Under the pieces are notes generated by a model. The model saw nothing but the letters and a program-made list of their open reading frames with translations, was not told the DNA's origin and searched no databases. A program made the translations under genes and the position numbers. A DNA stretch of 17,935 nt from Candidatus Woesearchaeota archaeon (lineage in GTDB: Archaea; Nanobdellota; Nanobdellia; Woesearchaeales; UBA10216). This document shows, piece by piece, positions 5,572-12,568 of this stretch; position 1 is the first letter of the stretch, and the number at the start of each line of letters is the position of its first letter. Location: assembly GCA_023269295.1 (NCBI GenBank), contig JAHFTU010000013.1, positions 1 to 17,935 on the forward strand, written 5' to 3'.

Positions 5572-6828
5572 ATGGACAGGGGAATAAACGAGCTGTTTGA
5601 AGGACTGACAATAACCTATGGCAACCGCAAGTACATACTTCCGCCATCTTCTTTTGCAGAGGCTGAAATAGGGCTAATGAGCCAGGCTGAAGTGCAAAGA
5701 GGGCTTGAGGAGGTTCTTGATGAGGTAATGCTGGACCATGCAATTGAAGCGCCAGCAATAAGACGGGCAATTCAAAGAGGCAGAGGAAAGGTCACCATGA
5801 ATGATGTTGTTGGAAGGGTTAAAGCTCATCATGAGAAACGCGGCAAGCTGATTACCCATAAAGCCGTGAAACAAGAAAAACTCACAGGTGGAGGGGTTTT
5901 ATTCTATGAGATAGAAAGGCGCGGGGACTCAAGGAAAGAAAGGAACAGGGACGTAAAGTTGGAGATAAATGGAGCAGGCAAAATCATTCAATACTCCTGC
6001 CCATGCGAAACACATGACACAAATTTTGCAAAAGGCAATTATGATGCCATAAGTGAGCTGCAGCAAAACGGTTCTGCCAGTACGAACTCAAGCAGCGGCT
6101 TACAGCAGATGCGGGACGTGTCTGAGTTTCCAACATTTGTTACACATGTAGCCTGTTACCACATAGCTGTCGCATTATTGCACAGCAGCAAGACAAATAG
6201 CTTGTACCGCTCTCACTTCAAATTTACCAAAGTGATGGTATTTGAAGCTCTCTTTAAGGATGTTTTTGGGAGAGTTAAGGAAGCAACAATAGATGATTAC
6301 CTAATAAGGCAAGGCGCTCTTACAGAGGAAACAGTTAGAAGGGTAAGCGAAGGCGAGTTAACACTAGAAGTTATCAAGCACATGAAGAACATTGACAGTC
6401 GGTCACAGGAAATAATAGGTGGCATCAAAAGGGCACGCGAAAAAGACGGGTATATTTTCAGCGGGTTTGCAACTGGCCTGAGAGGGACACCGTACCAAAC
6501 TGCAAGTGTTGTCCTTACAAAGCAGGACGGGAGAAGCGTGCACATACTCTATGATAGTCGATTGGGGCTGGAGCTGCCATTTATGATGCTGAATGTCCCA
6601 TTCTTCCAGTGGATTAGCATGGGAAGAACTCTTCCAAATAGTGAGCTAACAGGCAACCCGCTTAGAGAAACGTCCCAATATTTAAGAAGATTCGATGAAA
6701 GAACACAGCAAGAAGTTGTTTCGATAATAACCAAACCTGACAGCCACCTGATAACAAGGGCAGAAACACAGTTATACGAGAGAGCTATTAGAGAACAGAG
6801 AGTACAACCGCCTCAGTTAGCCACGTAA
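5572..6828 (+). CDS. Unrecognised protein with SWIM-like zinc-binding motif
   Basis: No family is recognised over the full 418 aa. A SWIM-type zinc-finger pattern is visible: C143-P-C145 in IIQYSCPCETHD and C195-Y-H197 in VACYHIAVALL, with the usual hydrophobic strand before CxC and helix after CxH. The 49-residue spacer is longer than the usual SWIM gap and includes a low-complexity Ser/Asn/Gln stretch (164-179). SWIM domains bind DNA or protein in recombination, transposase and kinase contexts. The region before it is charged (KRGKLITHKAVKQEK); the C-terminal 200 residues show no known motif. ATG 5572 is supported by a TATA box 27 nt upstream. Convergent with the PRC-barrel gene, whose stop is 2 nt away. 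Probably lineage-specific. Confidence 0.7.
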   Translation: MDRGINELFEGLTITYGNRKYILPPSSFAEAEIGLMSQAEVQRGLEEVLDEVMLDHAIEAPAIRRAIQRGRGKVTMNDVVGRVKAHHEKRGKLITHKAVKQEKLTGGGVLFYEIERRGDSRKERNRDVKLEINGAGKIIQYSCPCETHDTNFAKGNYDAISELQQNGSASTNSSSGLQQMRDVSEFPTFVTHVACYHIAVALLHSSKTNSLYRSHFKFTKVMVFEALFKDVFGRVKEATIDDYLIRQGALTEETVRRVSEGELTLEVIKHMKNIDSRSQEIIGGIKRAREKDGYIFSGFATGLRGTPYQTASVVLTKQDGRSVHILYDSRLGLELPFMMLNVPFFQWISMGRTLPNSELTGNPLRETSQYLRRFDERTQQEVVSIITKPDSHLITRAETQLYERAIREQRVQPPQLAT

Positions 6829-6830
6829 GC

Positions 6831-7106
6831 TTAAACGCTCGCCGCTTCCTCTCCAGTGTACGTTGGCATTGCTGCCTTGGAGATTATCATGACATCACCA
6901 ACTGACTTCACGAGCTGGTGAGGCACAACAACGCCCTTGGCATTGCCCAAAAGCTTGCTCAGGACAGAATTCCTTGATGCCTTCACCCTCCAGCCAATTA
7001 TTTTGGTCTGGGTCAGGATGACTTCTTCAATGTCACCGAAATAATCGCCGGTGTCGGTAAAAACCCTCATGTCGTAAGATTCTGTAACCCTTTTTGTCCT
7101 TAGCAT
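6831..7106 (-). CDS. PRC-barrel domain protein
   Basis: A 91-aa single-domain protein with the PRC-barrel pattern: VTDTG-like turn (FTDTGDYFGDIEEVI), a second strand pair (IIGWRVKA), and the closing VVVPHQLVKSVGDVMIIS. Stand-alone archaeal PRC-barrel proteins are common; their roles include RNA metabolism and cell-division scaffolds, and which applies here is unknown. ATG 7106 is preferred because a strong Shine-Dalgarno GAGGTGA lies 5 nt before it; the GTG at 7115 overlaps that site. An unusual feature is that an imperfect palindrome (7120-7142) precedes the ribosome site, and its ATG opens a two-codon reading frame (ATG AGG TGA) that overlaps the Shine-Dalgarno sequence. Confidence 0.82.
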   Translation of the reverse strand: MLRTKRVTESYDMRVFTDTGDYFGDIEEVILTQTKIIGWRVKASRNSVLSKLLGNAKGVVVPHQLVKSVGDVMIISKAAMPTYTGEEAASV

Positions 7107-7111
7107 GCCAT

Positions 7112-7118
7112 TCACCTC
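7112..7118 (-). promoter_or_regulatory. Shine-Dalgarno site that decides the PRC-barrel start
   Basis: On the minus strand GAGGTGA is an excellent match to the archaeal anti-SD and stands 5 nt before ATG 7106. It is notable because most genes in this window appear leaderless. Confidence 0.7.
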
Positions 7119-7119
7119 A

Positions 7120-7142
7120 TGACCCTTTTAGCAAAAGGTTCA
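7120..7142. repeat. Imperfect palindrome, copy 3 (one mismatch)
   Basis: Arms TGACCCTTTT (7120-7129) and AAAAGGTTCA (7133-7142) around loop AGC, with one mismatch at 7123/7139. It matches the 10-bp-arm palindromes at 497-519 and 10183-10207. A TTTAAATT box at 7163-7170 would start a minus-strand transcript near 7140, placing this repeat as a hairpin at the very 5' end of the PRC-barrel mRNA, directly before its ribosome site. Confidence 0.6.
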
Positions 7143-7198
7143 ATCCAAAAAACGATAAACACTTTAAATTGAAACTTCATCACTCCTGCCCACAGCGA

Positions 7199-7206
7199 TA
7201 TATAAA
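7199..7206 (+). promoter_or_regulatory. TATA box of the TraB-family gene
   Basis: TATATAAA predicts a transcript start near 7229, leaving a leader of about 45 nt before ATG 7274. No in-frame ATG or GTG occurs between the two points. Confidence 0.55.
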
Positions 7207-7273
7207 TTTTTTGGAATGGGCATTTTCAATATTCGTCACTGCCCCAAACAAAAACGGCTATCCAAAAACGAAC

Positions 7274-7945
7274 ATGAAATACGGAAACTTGACTGTAATA
7301 GGGACATCGCACATTGCCGAAGACAGCGTGAGCATGGTAAGGGAAGCAATACTCGCTGAAAACACCGCAATAGTGGCAGTGGAGCTGGACCACGCGAGGC
7401 TTCATGCGCTGCTTTCAGAGGAAAAGCCGAGCCTCAGCTTTGCAATGCTCAGGGTTATGGGCCTCACAGGCTTTGTTTTCTTTGCCATAGCCGGCTTTCT
7501 GCAAAGGAAGCTTGGGAAAATGATAGGCGCGGTCCCGGGCCAGGAAATGAAAACAGCAGTGCAGATTGCGCAGGAGAACAAGATAAGGGTAGCTCTCATA
7601 GACCAGCCGCTAAACATAACAATGCACAGCCTGTCAAGGATAAGCACCTGGGAAAAATTAAAGCTTGCAAGGGACTTTGTCCTGGGAATTACCGGAATTG
7701 AAACTGATAAAGTGCAGTTTGACTTAACTAAAACGCCTGACAGCAAGTTTGTCACAATGGCGATGAAGAAGCTCAAGGAAAGGTACCCTGGCCTCTACAA
7801 GGCGCTCGTGGCTGACAGGAACGAATACATGGCAAGAATGCTGGCAAGGCTGATGAAGCTGGAACCGCAGAGCAGGATAGTTGCGGTGGTGGGTGCGGGG
7901 CACGAAGGAGAGATTGTGAAGCTGGTTAGAAAACTTAGCGGCTAA
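7274..7945 (+). CDS. TraB/PrgY-family protein
   Basis: The 223-aa protein has the family landmarks: N-terminal VIGTSHIAEDSV (8-19), VAVELDHARL (34-43) and C-terminal VVGAGHEGEIV (205-215) with conserved His13 and His210. Family members (bacterial PrgY, eukaryotic TRABD) are linked to membrane proteolysis or peptide-signal inactivation, with a metal-binding site built from the two GxxH motifs and a Glu (Glu37 here). A hydrophobic stretch (about 62-77, MGLTGFVFFAIAGFL) may touch the membrane. The C-terminal TM helices of the longer archaeal TraB proteins are missing, so this is the short form. The frame is open upstream to 7094, but that segment crosses a TATA box and the divergent promoter, so ATG 7274 is used. 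Its last 4 nt overlap the end of the convergent 304-aa gene. Confidence 0.82.
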   Translation: MKYGNLTVIGTSHIAEDSVSMVREAILAENTAIVAVELDHARLHALLSEEKPSLSFAMLRVMGLTGFVFFAIAGFLQRKLGKMIGAVPGQEMKTAVQIAQENKIRVALIDQPLNITMHSLSRISTWEKLKLARDFVLGITGIETDKVQFDLTKTPDSKFVTMAMKKLKERYPGLYKALVADRNEYMARMLARLMKLEPQSRIVAVVGAGHEGEIVKLVRKLSG

Positions 7946-8856
7946 AAAAGTCCTGGCAAAGGCGAACCCCTGAGGGGATTCAAAGCCTGTTGTAGTCCTT
8001 TTGGATAAGATGCTGGAGTCTGAGCTTGGTAAACGGGAGCTGTCAGCTTACCGTTCACTCTTACTAAATTCATTGGCAGCAATTCCGGGGCAAACCTACG
8101 GTTTATGTAATGCTGACCTTGCCGAGGTGCGACACCATTCTCCTGAATTTCTGGATGCAAGCCATTACCGCTGACATGATACTGGCCAGTTACATTAGCA
8201 GCCTGCGCGAATAGGAGCAGGTTTAATGCGTGAACAACTCCAGGAACGGCATTAGTGATATCAGAAAACAGCATTGAAAACCTCAGCTGCGCGTATCCGG
8301 GCGCTCCACTGTTTTCGTAACCGTAACGCACATAAAGCGGGAGAATTAGTCTGGCAAGACTGACACCCTTACCATAGCTGCTCAGTTCCTCTGGCATTCT
8401 TTTCTTTGCCCAAGCCAAATACGAATGAACGTTTCTGAAAACAGATGCAAACTTGCGCGAATCATCAATAGCAAGAGAGGTTAACACCCTCTTAAGTCTG
8501 TCGTGAAAATTGTATCCCTCATCTTCCTTTCTATAATGGGCTTTTTCATGCCGTTGTGAACGCACTATTAAGCGCTCTTCAAGTTCAACCAACTCTGTAA
8601 CGGTATAGCCTCCGGTAATTGGGAATATTTCATCGGCCCAATCCCGCCAGCCTTCTATTTCATTTGCTTCTAGCGTCGCAGCCACCTGTTCGCCAAAAGA
8701 CCTCCACTCTTCAAGCTCTTGGGTGGACTTGCCAGAAGTTTGATTTGGAGCTTGAGGGTTTATTATATCTTCAATGCTAGAAGGTTGTGCCAAGCCATCA
8801 ACGAAACGGACAGATTCCCTCAATCGCCTGTGAGCAGTTTTAGGAGCAAGTGCCAT
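7942..8856 (-). CDS. Unrecognised 304-aa protein
   Basis: Not recognised. Residues about 26-48 are polar and Pro/Gln/Ser-rich, probably disordered. Residues 50-245 look helical with alternating charged and hydrophobic stretches (ELVELEERLIVRSQRHEKAHY; LARLILPLYVRYGY). The C-terminal 60 residues are Pro-, Gln- and Asn-rich. There is no signal peptide, clear TM helix or metal motif, though HEKAHY is a weak His pair. The TATA box at 8890-8897 is 38 nt before ATG 8856, implying a leader of about 10 nt. It has a gene-like frame and promoter, is convergent with the TraB-family gene (4-nt overlap), and belongs to the set of three apparently lineage-restricted genes in the window. Confidence 0.7.
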   Translation of the reverse strand: MALAPKTAHRRLRESVRFVDGLAQPSSIEDIINPQAPNQTSGKSTQELEEWRSFGEQVAATLEANEIEGWRDWADEIFPITGGYTVTELVELEERLIVRSQRHEKAHYRKEDEGYNFHDRLKRVLTSLAIDDSRKFASVFRNVHSYLAWAKKRMPEELSSYGKGVSLARLILPLYVRYGYENSGAPGYAQLRFSMLFSDITNAVPGVVHALNLLLFAQAANVTGQYHVSGNGLHPEIQENGVAPRQGQHYINRRFAPELLPMNLVRVNGKLTAPVYQAQTPASYPKGLQQALNPLRGSPLPGLF

Positions 8857-8889
8857 AAAAATCTTAAAAAAAACAGGAGTTGCTGGTTG

Positions 8890-8897
8890 TTTAAATA
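8890..8897 (-). promoter_or_regulatory. TATA box of the 304-aa gene
   Basis: TTTAAATA on the plus strand (TATTTAAA on the minus), centred about 38 nt before ATG 8856. It belongs to the 123-135-nt divergent region that also holds the protease promoter at 8937. Confidence 0.5.
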
Positions 8898-8936
8898 TTT
8901 TATCCTAATACATTGTGCTGGCGTGCAAGCGAAGCA

Positions 8937-8944
8937 TTTAAAAA
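8937..8944 (+). promoter_or_regulatory. TATA box of the M50 protease gene
   Basis: TTTAAAAA predicts a start near 8968. A purine-rich GAGGG at 8973-8977 follows, but its spacing to both candidate starts (GTG 8980, ATG 8992) is non-ideal. Confidence 0.5.
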
Positions 8945-8991
8945 CATAGTAACGAGAGAGATGCCATAAAAAGAGGGTTGTGCTGAAGAAA

Positions 8992-9756
8992 ATGCCGTCA
9001 CTGTACACGTTTTATGACTGGATAGACAGGATAAGGAAGTACTACAAGTTCACCAGAAGCGAGTCTACATGGCTCCTTGTGTCAGTGCTAGTGATGGCCT
9101 TCATAGTGGGCTTCAGGTTTGAAGGGCAGGAATTTGTGCTCAGCGTTTTTCTCTCCAACTTTGCCCTGAGTGTTTTTGCGGTTGCCATTGCCGTGTTTGT
9201 GCACGAGTCAGCCCACAGGATTTTCGGGCTAAACATGGGGTACAAGACAGAATTCAAGCCCTTCCTCTACGGGCTTGTAGCAGGCGTCATCCTGGCGTTC
9301 ATGACCTACGGCAAGGTTATCTTCCTGGCTTACAGCGGCGTGCTCCTGAACATCATGGAAAAGCACAGGCTCGGCTACTTCAGGTACCAGCTGGGCTACT
9401 TTGACCTCGGAAAGGTCTCCCTTTCAGGAGTCCTCGCCAACCTGTTTCTTGCAGCTGCGATAAAGAGCATGGGATTCATACCGCATGCAATTTCAGAAAA
9501 GCTTGTGCTTGTAAACGTGCTTTTTGCGATTACCAATGTTTTGCCAATACCGCCCCTTGACGGCGCAAACATAATGTACGCAAGCAAGACCTTTTACCCT
9601 GTGGCCCTTGGCGGCGTGATAAGCTGCGGCCTGCTTCTGCTTATACCCTGGCTTAATGTGTGGCTCGCAATAGTAACATCGCTTGTGATAGGAGTGATGA
9701 CGGCAGTCATGTTCTTCAACTGGGTTGAGCCTAAGATGGGGCCTGACCTGAAGTAA
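8992..9756 (+). CDS. M50-family (S2P-like) intramembrane metalloprotease
   Basis: Membrane-embedded zinc protease expected to cut proteins within or near the membrane. In 254 aa: zinc-binding HESAH (71-75) inside a hydrophobic helix, and the second ligand motif NVLPIPPLDG (182-191) with Asp190 in another TM segment, the defining pair of site-2 proteases. Roughly six hydrophobic segments are present, with no PDZ or CBS domain. The start is uncertain: ATG 8992 is used, but GTG 8980, four codons earlier, is equally possible. The 123-135-nt divergent gap from the 304-aa gene holds both promoters. A hairpin (9765-9780) follows the stop. The natural substrate is unknown; membrane-bound regulators are typical for the family. 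Confidence 0.88.
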   Translation: MPSLYTFYDWIDRIRKYYKFTRSESTWLLVSVLVMAFIVGFRFEGQEFVLSVFLSNFALSVFAVAIAVFVHESAHRIFGLNMGYKTEFKPFLYGLVAGVILAFMTYGKVIFLAYSGVLLNIMEKHRLGYFRYQLGYFDLGKVSLSGVLANLFLAAAIKSMGFIPHAISEKLVLVNVLFAITNVLPIPPLDGANIMYASKTFYPVALGGVISCGLLLLIPWLNVWLAIVTSLVIGVMTAVMFFNWVEPKMGPDLK

Positions 9757-9764
9757 TGATTAAG

Positions 9765-9780
9765 CAATTCTCGGGAATTG
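9765..9780. terminator. Hairpin downstream of the protease gene
   Basis: CAATTC (9765-9770) and GAATTG (9775-9780) form a perfect 6-bp stem with loop TCGG, 8 nt past the stop codon. There is no long T-tract, so it may instead be an mRNA 3'-end stabiliser or chance; it lies just upstream of the next promoter. Confidence 0.35.
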
Positions 9781-9787
9781 TGCACAA

Positions 9788-9795
9788 TATTTAAA
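9788..9795 (+). promoter_or_regulatory. TATA box of the small membrane protein gene
   Basis: TATTTAAA predicts initiation near 9820, about 16 nt before ATG 9836. A perfect inverted repeat GGAATGA (9807-9813) / TCATTCC (9825-9831) spans the predicted start point and could be an operator. Confidence 0.5.
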
Positions 9796-9835
9796 AACAA
9801 AAAGACGGAATGAGGCAATAAGCATCATTCCAAAC

Positions 9836-10165
9836 ATGAAACGCTGGAGGAAAAGGGGATTTTTTGAAAGCTGGGTAGAGCCGTCGTTCTTAGGGCTGCT
9901 TATTGTCGGCTTTGTTCTTGGGAAGCTTCTTCTGGACACGGTTGTTTCATACCTCATAATAGCTGTAGCAGGGCTGGTTGCAGGCAGGCTGGCTTACGTA
10001 AAAAGAGAGAACGACCCTGTGCCATTCTACGCAATAAGCCTGTCCTTCCTGTTCGGATTCCTCCTAGGCCACAGGACTGGAAACGGGTTCATGATAATCT
10101 TGCTGTTTGCTGCAGCGGCAGCCTTAAGCTACTACCTTCACAAAAACCTTGAATTCTTGGCATAA
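9836..10165 (+). CDS. Small integral membrane protein, unknown function
   Basis: The 109-aa product begins with a basic, positive-inside N-terminus (MKRWRKRG) and has about four hydrophobic segments (roughly 17-33, 36-52, 66-80, 84-101) separated by short loops; the second loop, YVKRENDPVP, is charged. There is no known motif or signal peptidase site. It lies between the S2P-like protease and the Hef helicase and has its own promoter. A family cannot be assigned. Confidence 0.68.
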   Translation: MKRWRKRGFFESWVEPSFLGLLIVGFVLGKLLLDTVVSYLIIAVAGLVAGRLAYVKRENDPVPFYAISLSFLFGFLLGHRTGNGFMIILLFAAAAALSYYLHKNLEFLA

Positions 10166-10182
10166 AAGGAAAAGTTTTTGAT

Positions 10183-10207
10183 TGACCTTTTTTAAGTAAA
10201 AAGGTCA
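10183..10207. repeat. Perfect palindrome, copy 2, overlapping the Hef start codon
   Basis: Arms TGACCTTTTT (10183-10192) and AAAAAGGTCA (10198-10207) are identical to those at 497-519, here around loop TAAGT. The last A of the right arm is the A of the helicase ATG, so a DNA-binding dimer or an mRNA hairpin here would block initiation directly. Confidence 0.72.
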
Positions 10208-11757
10208 TGATTAAAGGATTTGTGCCAAGGCTGTATCAAGAGACAATACTGGCTACTGCCACGATAAAAAACACGCTGGTTGTGCTGCCGACTGGGCTTG
10301 GAAAAACAAACATTTTCCTCATGCTGGCAGCGCACAGGCTGAAGCTTTACCCTGAGAGCAAGATACTCCTGATAGGGCCGACAAGGCCCCTGATTGACCA
10401 GTACCATGAAGTCTTCAGGAAACACTTTGAGATTGCAGAGGAAAAAATGGCTGTCATGACAGGAATGATTCAGCCTGAAAAGAGGATAGAGCTGTGGAAA
10501 AAGTCAACAGTCATCTTCAGCACGCCGCAGGGGCTTGAGAATGACCTCCTGGCTGGCAAGCTGGATTTTGAGAACGTGGCGCTGCTAGGGTTTGACGAGG
10601 CGCACAGGGCAGTCAAGGAATACAGCTATGTCTGGATAGCAAAGAACTACATGAAAACAGCAAGGTTCCCGAGAATACTTGCGCTCACCGCATCCCCAGG
10701 CAGCGACATGGAAAAAATAACAGAGGTCTGCAAAAACCTGTTCATTGAGGACATAGAGGTCAGGACAGAGAGCGACCCGGACGTGCAGCAGTATGTGCAG
10801 GAGGTGGACATAGACTGGATAAAAGTAGACCTGCCGCCGGAGTTCATTGAAATAAAAAAGCTCCTTGAAGCTTCCTTCAGGTCAAAGCTTGAAGTTGTAA
10901 AGAATGCTGGCTTCCTGCACAGCACAACAGGAGCATCAAAAAAAGAGCTGCTTTTGCTTCAGGCCACACTGCGCTCAGAGCTTGCCGGCGATTACAAAAA
11001 CTTCCCTCTCCTGAAGGCAATATCATCGCTTGCCGAAGCAATGAAAGTCGGGCATGCGCTTGAGCTGCTGGAAACCCAGGGGATAACTTCCCTTTACAAG
11101 TACTACGAACGCCTCCAGGAGGACGCAAAGGCAGCCAAGACAAAGGCCGTGAAAAGGCTGTTTTCTGACAACACATTTCTGACAGCGCTTGAAAAGACAA
11201 GGCAGCTGTATGAGAAAAATGTTGAGCACCCCAAGCTTGACGAGCTCAAGCGGATAATAAGCGAAAACATAGCCGCTGTCAAAGGGGCAAAGGCAATTGT
11301 GTTCAACCAATACAGGGACTCGGCGCTGAAGCTCCAGGACGAGCTCAACAAGGTTGAAGGCGTGAGGGCAAGGATATTTGTAGGCCAGATGAAAAAAGGC
11401 GAAACGGGTCTATCGCAAAAGCAGCAGAAAGAGCTTCTTGGGAGGTTTTCTGCAGGCGAGTTTAACGCCATCATTGCAACATCAATCGGTGAAGAGGGGC
11501 TGGACATACCAAAAGTTGACCTTGTAGTTTTCTACGAGCCAGTACCATCGGCAATACGGCAGATACAAAGGCGAGGCAGGACAGGGCGGCAGGAAAAAGG
11601 CAAGGTCATAATACTTGTTGCCAGAGACACAAGAGATGAAGCATTCAGGTGGGTGGCACACCACAGGGAGAAGAGCATGCACAGGATACTGAAAACCCTA
11701 AAAAGCAAGCTCAAGCTCACCCCACTAGGGCAGAGGGAAATAAAAAATTTTGAATAA
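10207..11757 (+). CDS. hef: Hef-type SF2 helicase (helicase part of Hef/FANCM)
   Basis: ATP-dependent helicase/translocase acting on stalled forks and branched DNA. In 516 aa: Walker A PTGLGKT (28-34), DEAH (130-133), TAS (161-163), a mid-region helical insert of the Hef/FANCM type (about 215-330) between the two RecA folds, and motif VI QIQRRGRTGR (452-461). In most euryarchaea Hef is one chain with a C-terminal ERCC4 nuclease; here it stops after the helicase and the nuclease is a separate gene 109 nt downstream. The start ATG 10207 overlaps the right arm of a perfect palindrome. Length matches the helicase half of fused Hef. FANCM/MPH1-like helicases are the same family. Confidence 0.92.
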   Translation: MIKGFVPRLYQETILATATIKNTLVVLPTGLGKTNIFLMLAAHRLKLYPESKILLIGPTRPLIDQYHEVFRKHFEIAEEKMAVMTGMIQPEKRIELWKKSTVIFSTPQGLENDLLAGKLDFENVALLGFDEAHRAVKEYSYVWIAKNYMKTARFPRILALTASPGSDMEKITEVCKNLFIEDIEVRTESDPDVQQYVQEVDIDWIKVDLPPEFIEIKKLLEASFRSKLEVVKNAGFLHSTTGASKKELLLLQATLRSELAGDYKNFPLLKAISSLAEAMKVGHALELLETQGITSLYKYYERLQEDAKAAKTKAVKRLFSDNTFLTALEKTRQLYEKNVEHPKLDELKRIISENIAAVKGAKAIVFNQYRDSALKLQDELNKVEGVRARIFVGQMKKGETGLSQKQQKELLGRFSAGEFNAIIATSIGEEGLDIPKVDLVVFYEPVPSAIRQIQRRGRTGRQEKGKVIILVARDTRDEAFRWVAHHREKSMHRILKTLKSKLKLTPLGQREIKNFE

Positions 11758-11866
11758 AGCACAAGGATTCCGGATTTTTGGCTGATACACGGAATTAATA
11801 GTCAGAAAGCAGGAATAAACCCGGAAATTCGGGAATTGCTGCGGAAAAAGGCACGGAAAGCTTAAA
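11758..11866. other. Spacer between helicase and nuclease genes
   Basis: These 109 nt contain in-frame stops, so they do not connect the two halves of Hef. The pentamer CGGAA recurs several times (near 11791, 11822, 11842 and 11854) and there is a weak CCCG/CGGG hairpin at 11820-11833. No convincing TATA box stands 25-30 nt before 11867, so the nuclease is probably expressed from the helicase transcript or from a weak internal promoter near 11794. Confidence 0.45.
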
Positions 11867-12568
11867 ATGACTGACAGAAAAAGAGTTGCGGTGGAAGAAA
11901 AAATCAAGATACTGGCTGATGTCAGGGAAAAATATTCAGGGGTGGTAACTGCGCTCTATGACGAAGGGGCGCTCATAGAGCTGAAAGCGCTTCCCATTGG
12001 GGATTTCCTGTGCAGCAGCAGGGCCGTGGTCGAGGTAAAAAGGCCCTCTGACTTTGTAAGCTCAATAATAGACGGAAGGCTGCTGCGGCAGCTAAAAGAG
12101 ATGAAGGAAAACTTTGAAAAGCCAGTGATCATAATTGAAGGGACTGGGGAGCAGGACCTCTACTCAATCAGGAACGTGCACCCAAATGCCATAAGGGGAA
12201 TGCTCGCGGCAATAGCTGTCAGCTACGGAATACCGATAATCTACTCAAAAAACCCGAAAGACACTGCCGGCTTTCTACTGGCAATCGCAAAAAGGGAAAA
12301 GGAGGCAAACGCGCCAGAGCCATCACTGCACAACCAAAAGCCTGCAACACTGGCAGAGAAGCAGGAATATGTCGTGGCCTCGCTGCCAGGGATTGAGGTA
12401 AAGCTGGCCAGGGCGCTGCTTGAGAAGTTTGGCTCGGTGGCTGAGGTTATAAGCGCGACAGAAGAGCATCTTCAGAAGGTTGAGCTCATAGGGCCAAAAA
12501 AAGCAACAGAAATAAGAAAGGTAATTGACTCTGAATACAGGCAAGCGGCAGGAAGTTGGGCAAAATGA
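11867..12568 (+). CDS. XPF/ERCC4-type structure-specific nuclease (nuclease part of Hef)
   Basis: Cuts 3'-flaps and forked DNA near the ss/ds junction. In 233 aa: the ERCC4 nuclease core with DVRE (18-21), GDF (45-47), the ERKx3D-type motif as VEVKRPSDF (55-63) and SIIDGRLLRQ (66-75), followed by a tandem helix-hairpin-helix domain (about 163-225: LPGIEVKLARALL and LIGPKKATEIRK). The Arg of ERK is Val57 here; Glu56, Lys58 and Asp62 are retained. Length matches crenarchaeal stand-alone XPF; no clear PCNA-binding box is seen at the C-terminus. ATG 11867 starts upstream of the first strand. The stop overlaps the next gene as ATGA, tying it to the papain-like pair. Confidence 0.88.
   Translation: MTDRKRVAVEEKIKILADVREKYSGVVTALYDEGALIELKALPIGDFLCSSRAVVEVKRPSDFVSSIIDGRLLRQLKEMKENFEKPVIIIEGTGEQDLYSIRNVHPNAIRGMLAAIAVSYGIPIIYSKNPKDTAGFLLAIAKREKEANAPEPSLHNQKPATLAEKQEYVVASLPGIEVKLARALLEKFGSVAEVISATEEHLQKVELIGPKKATEIRKVIDSEYRQAAGSWAK

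Noticed and set aside
7094..7273. Sixty-residue N-terminal extension of the TraB-family protein
   Set aside because: It spans the divergent promoter, including the TATATAAA box at 7199 and the PRC-barrel start; the sequence fits no TraB feature.
12556..12564. TTG start for the first papain-like protein
   Set aside because: ATG 12565 overlaps the nuclease stop as ATGA, a standard coupling arrangement repeated at the next junction.
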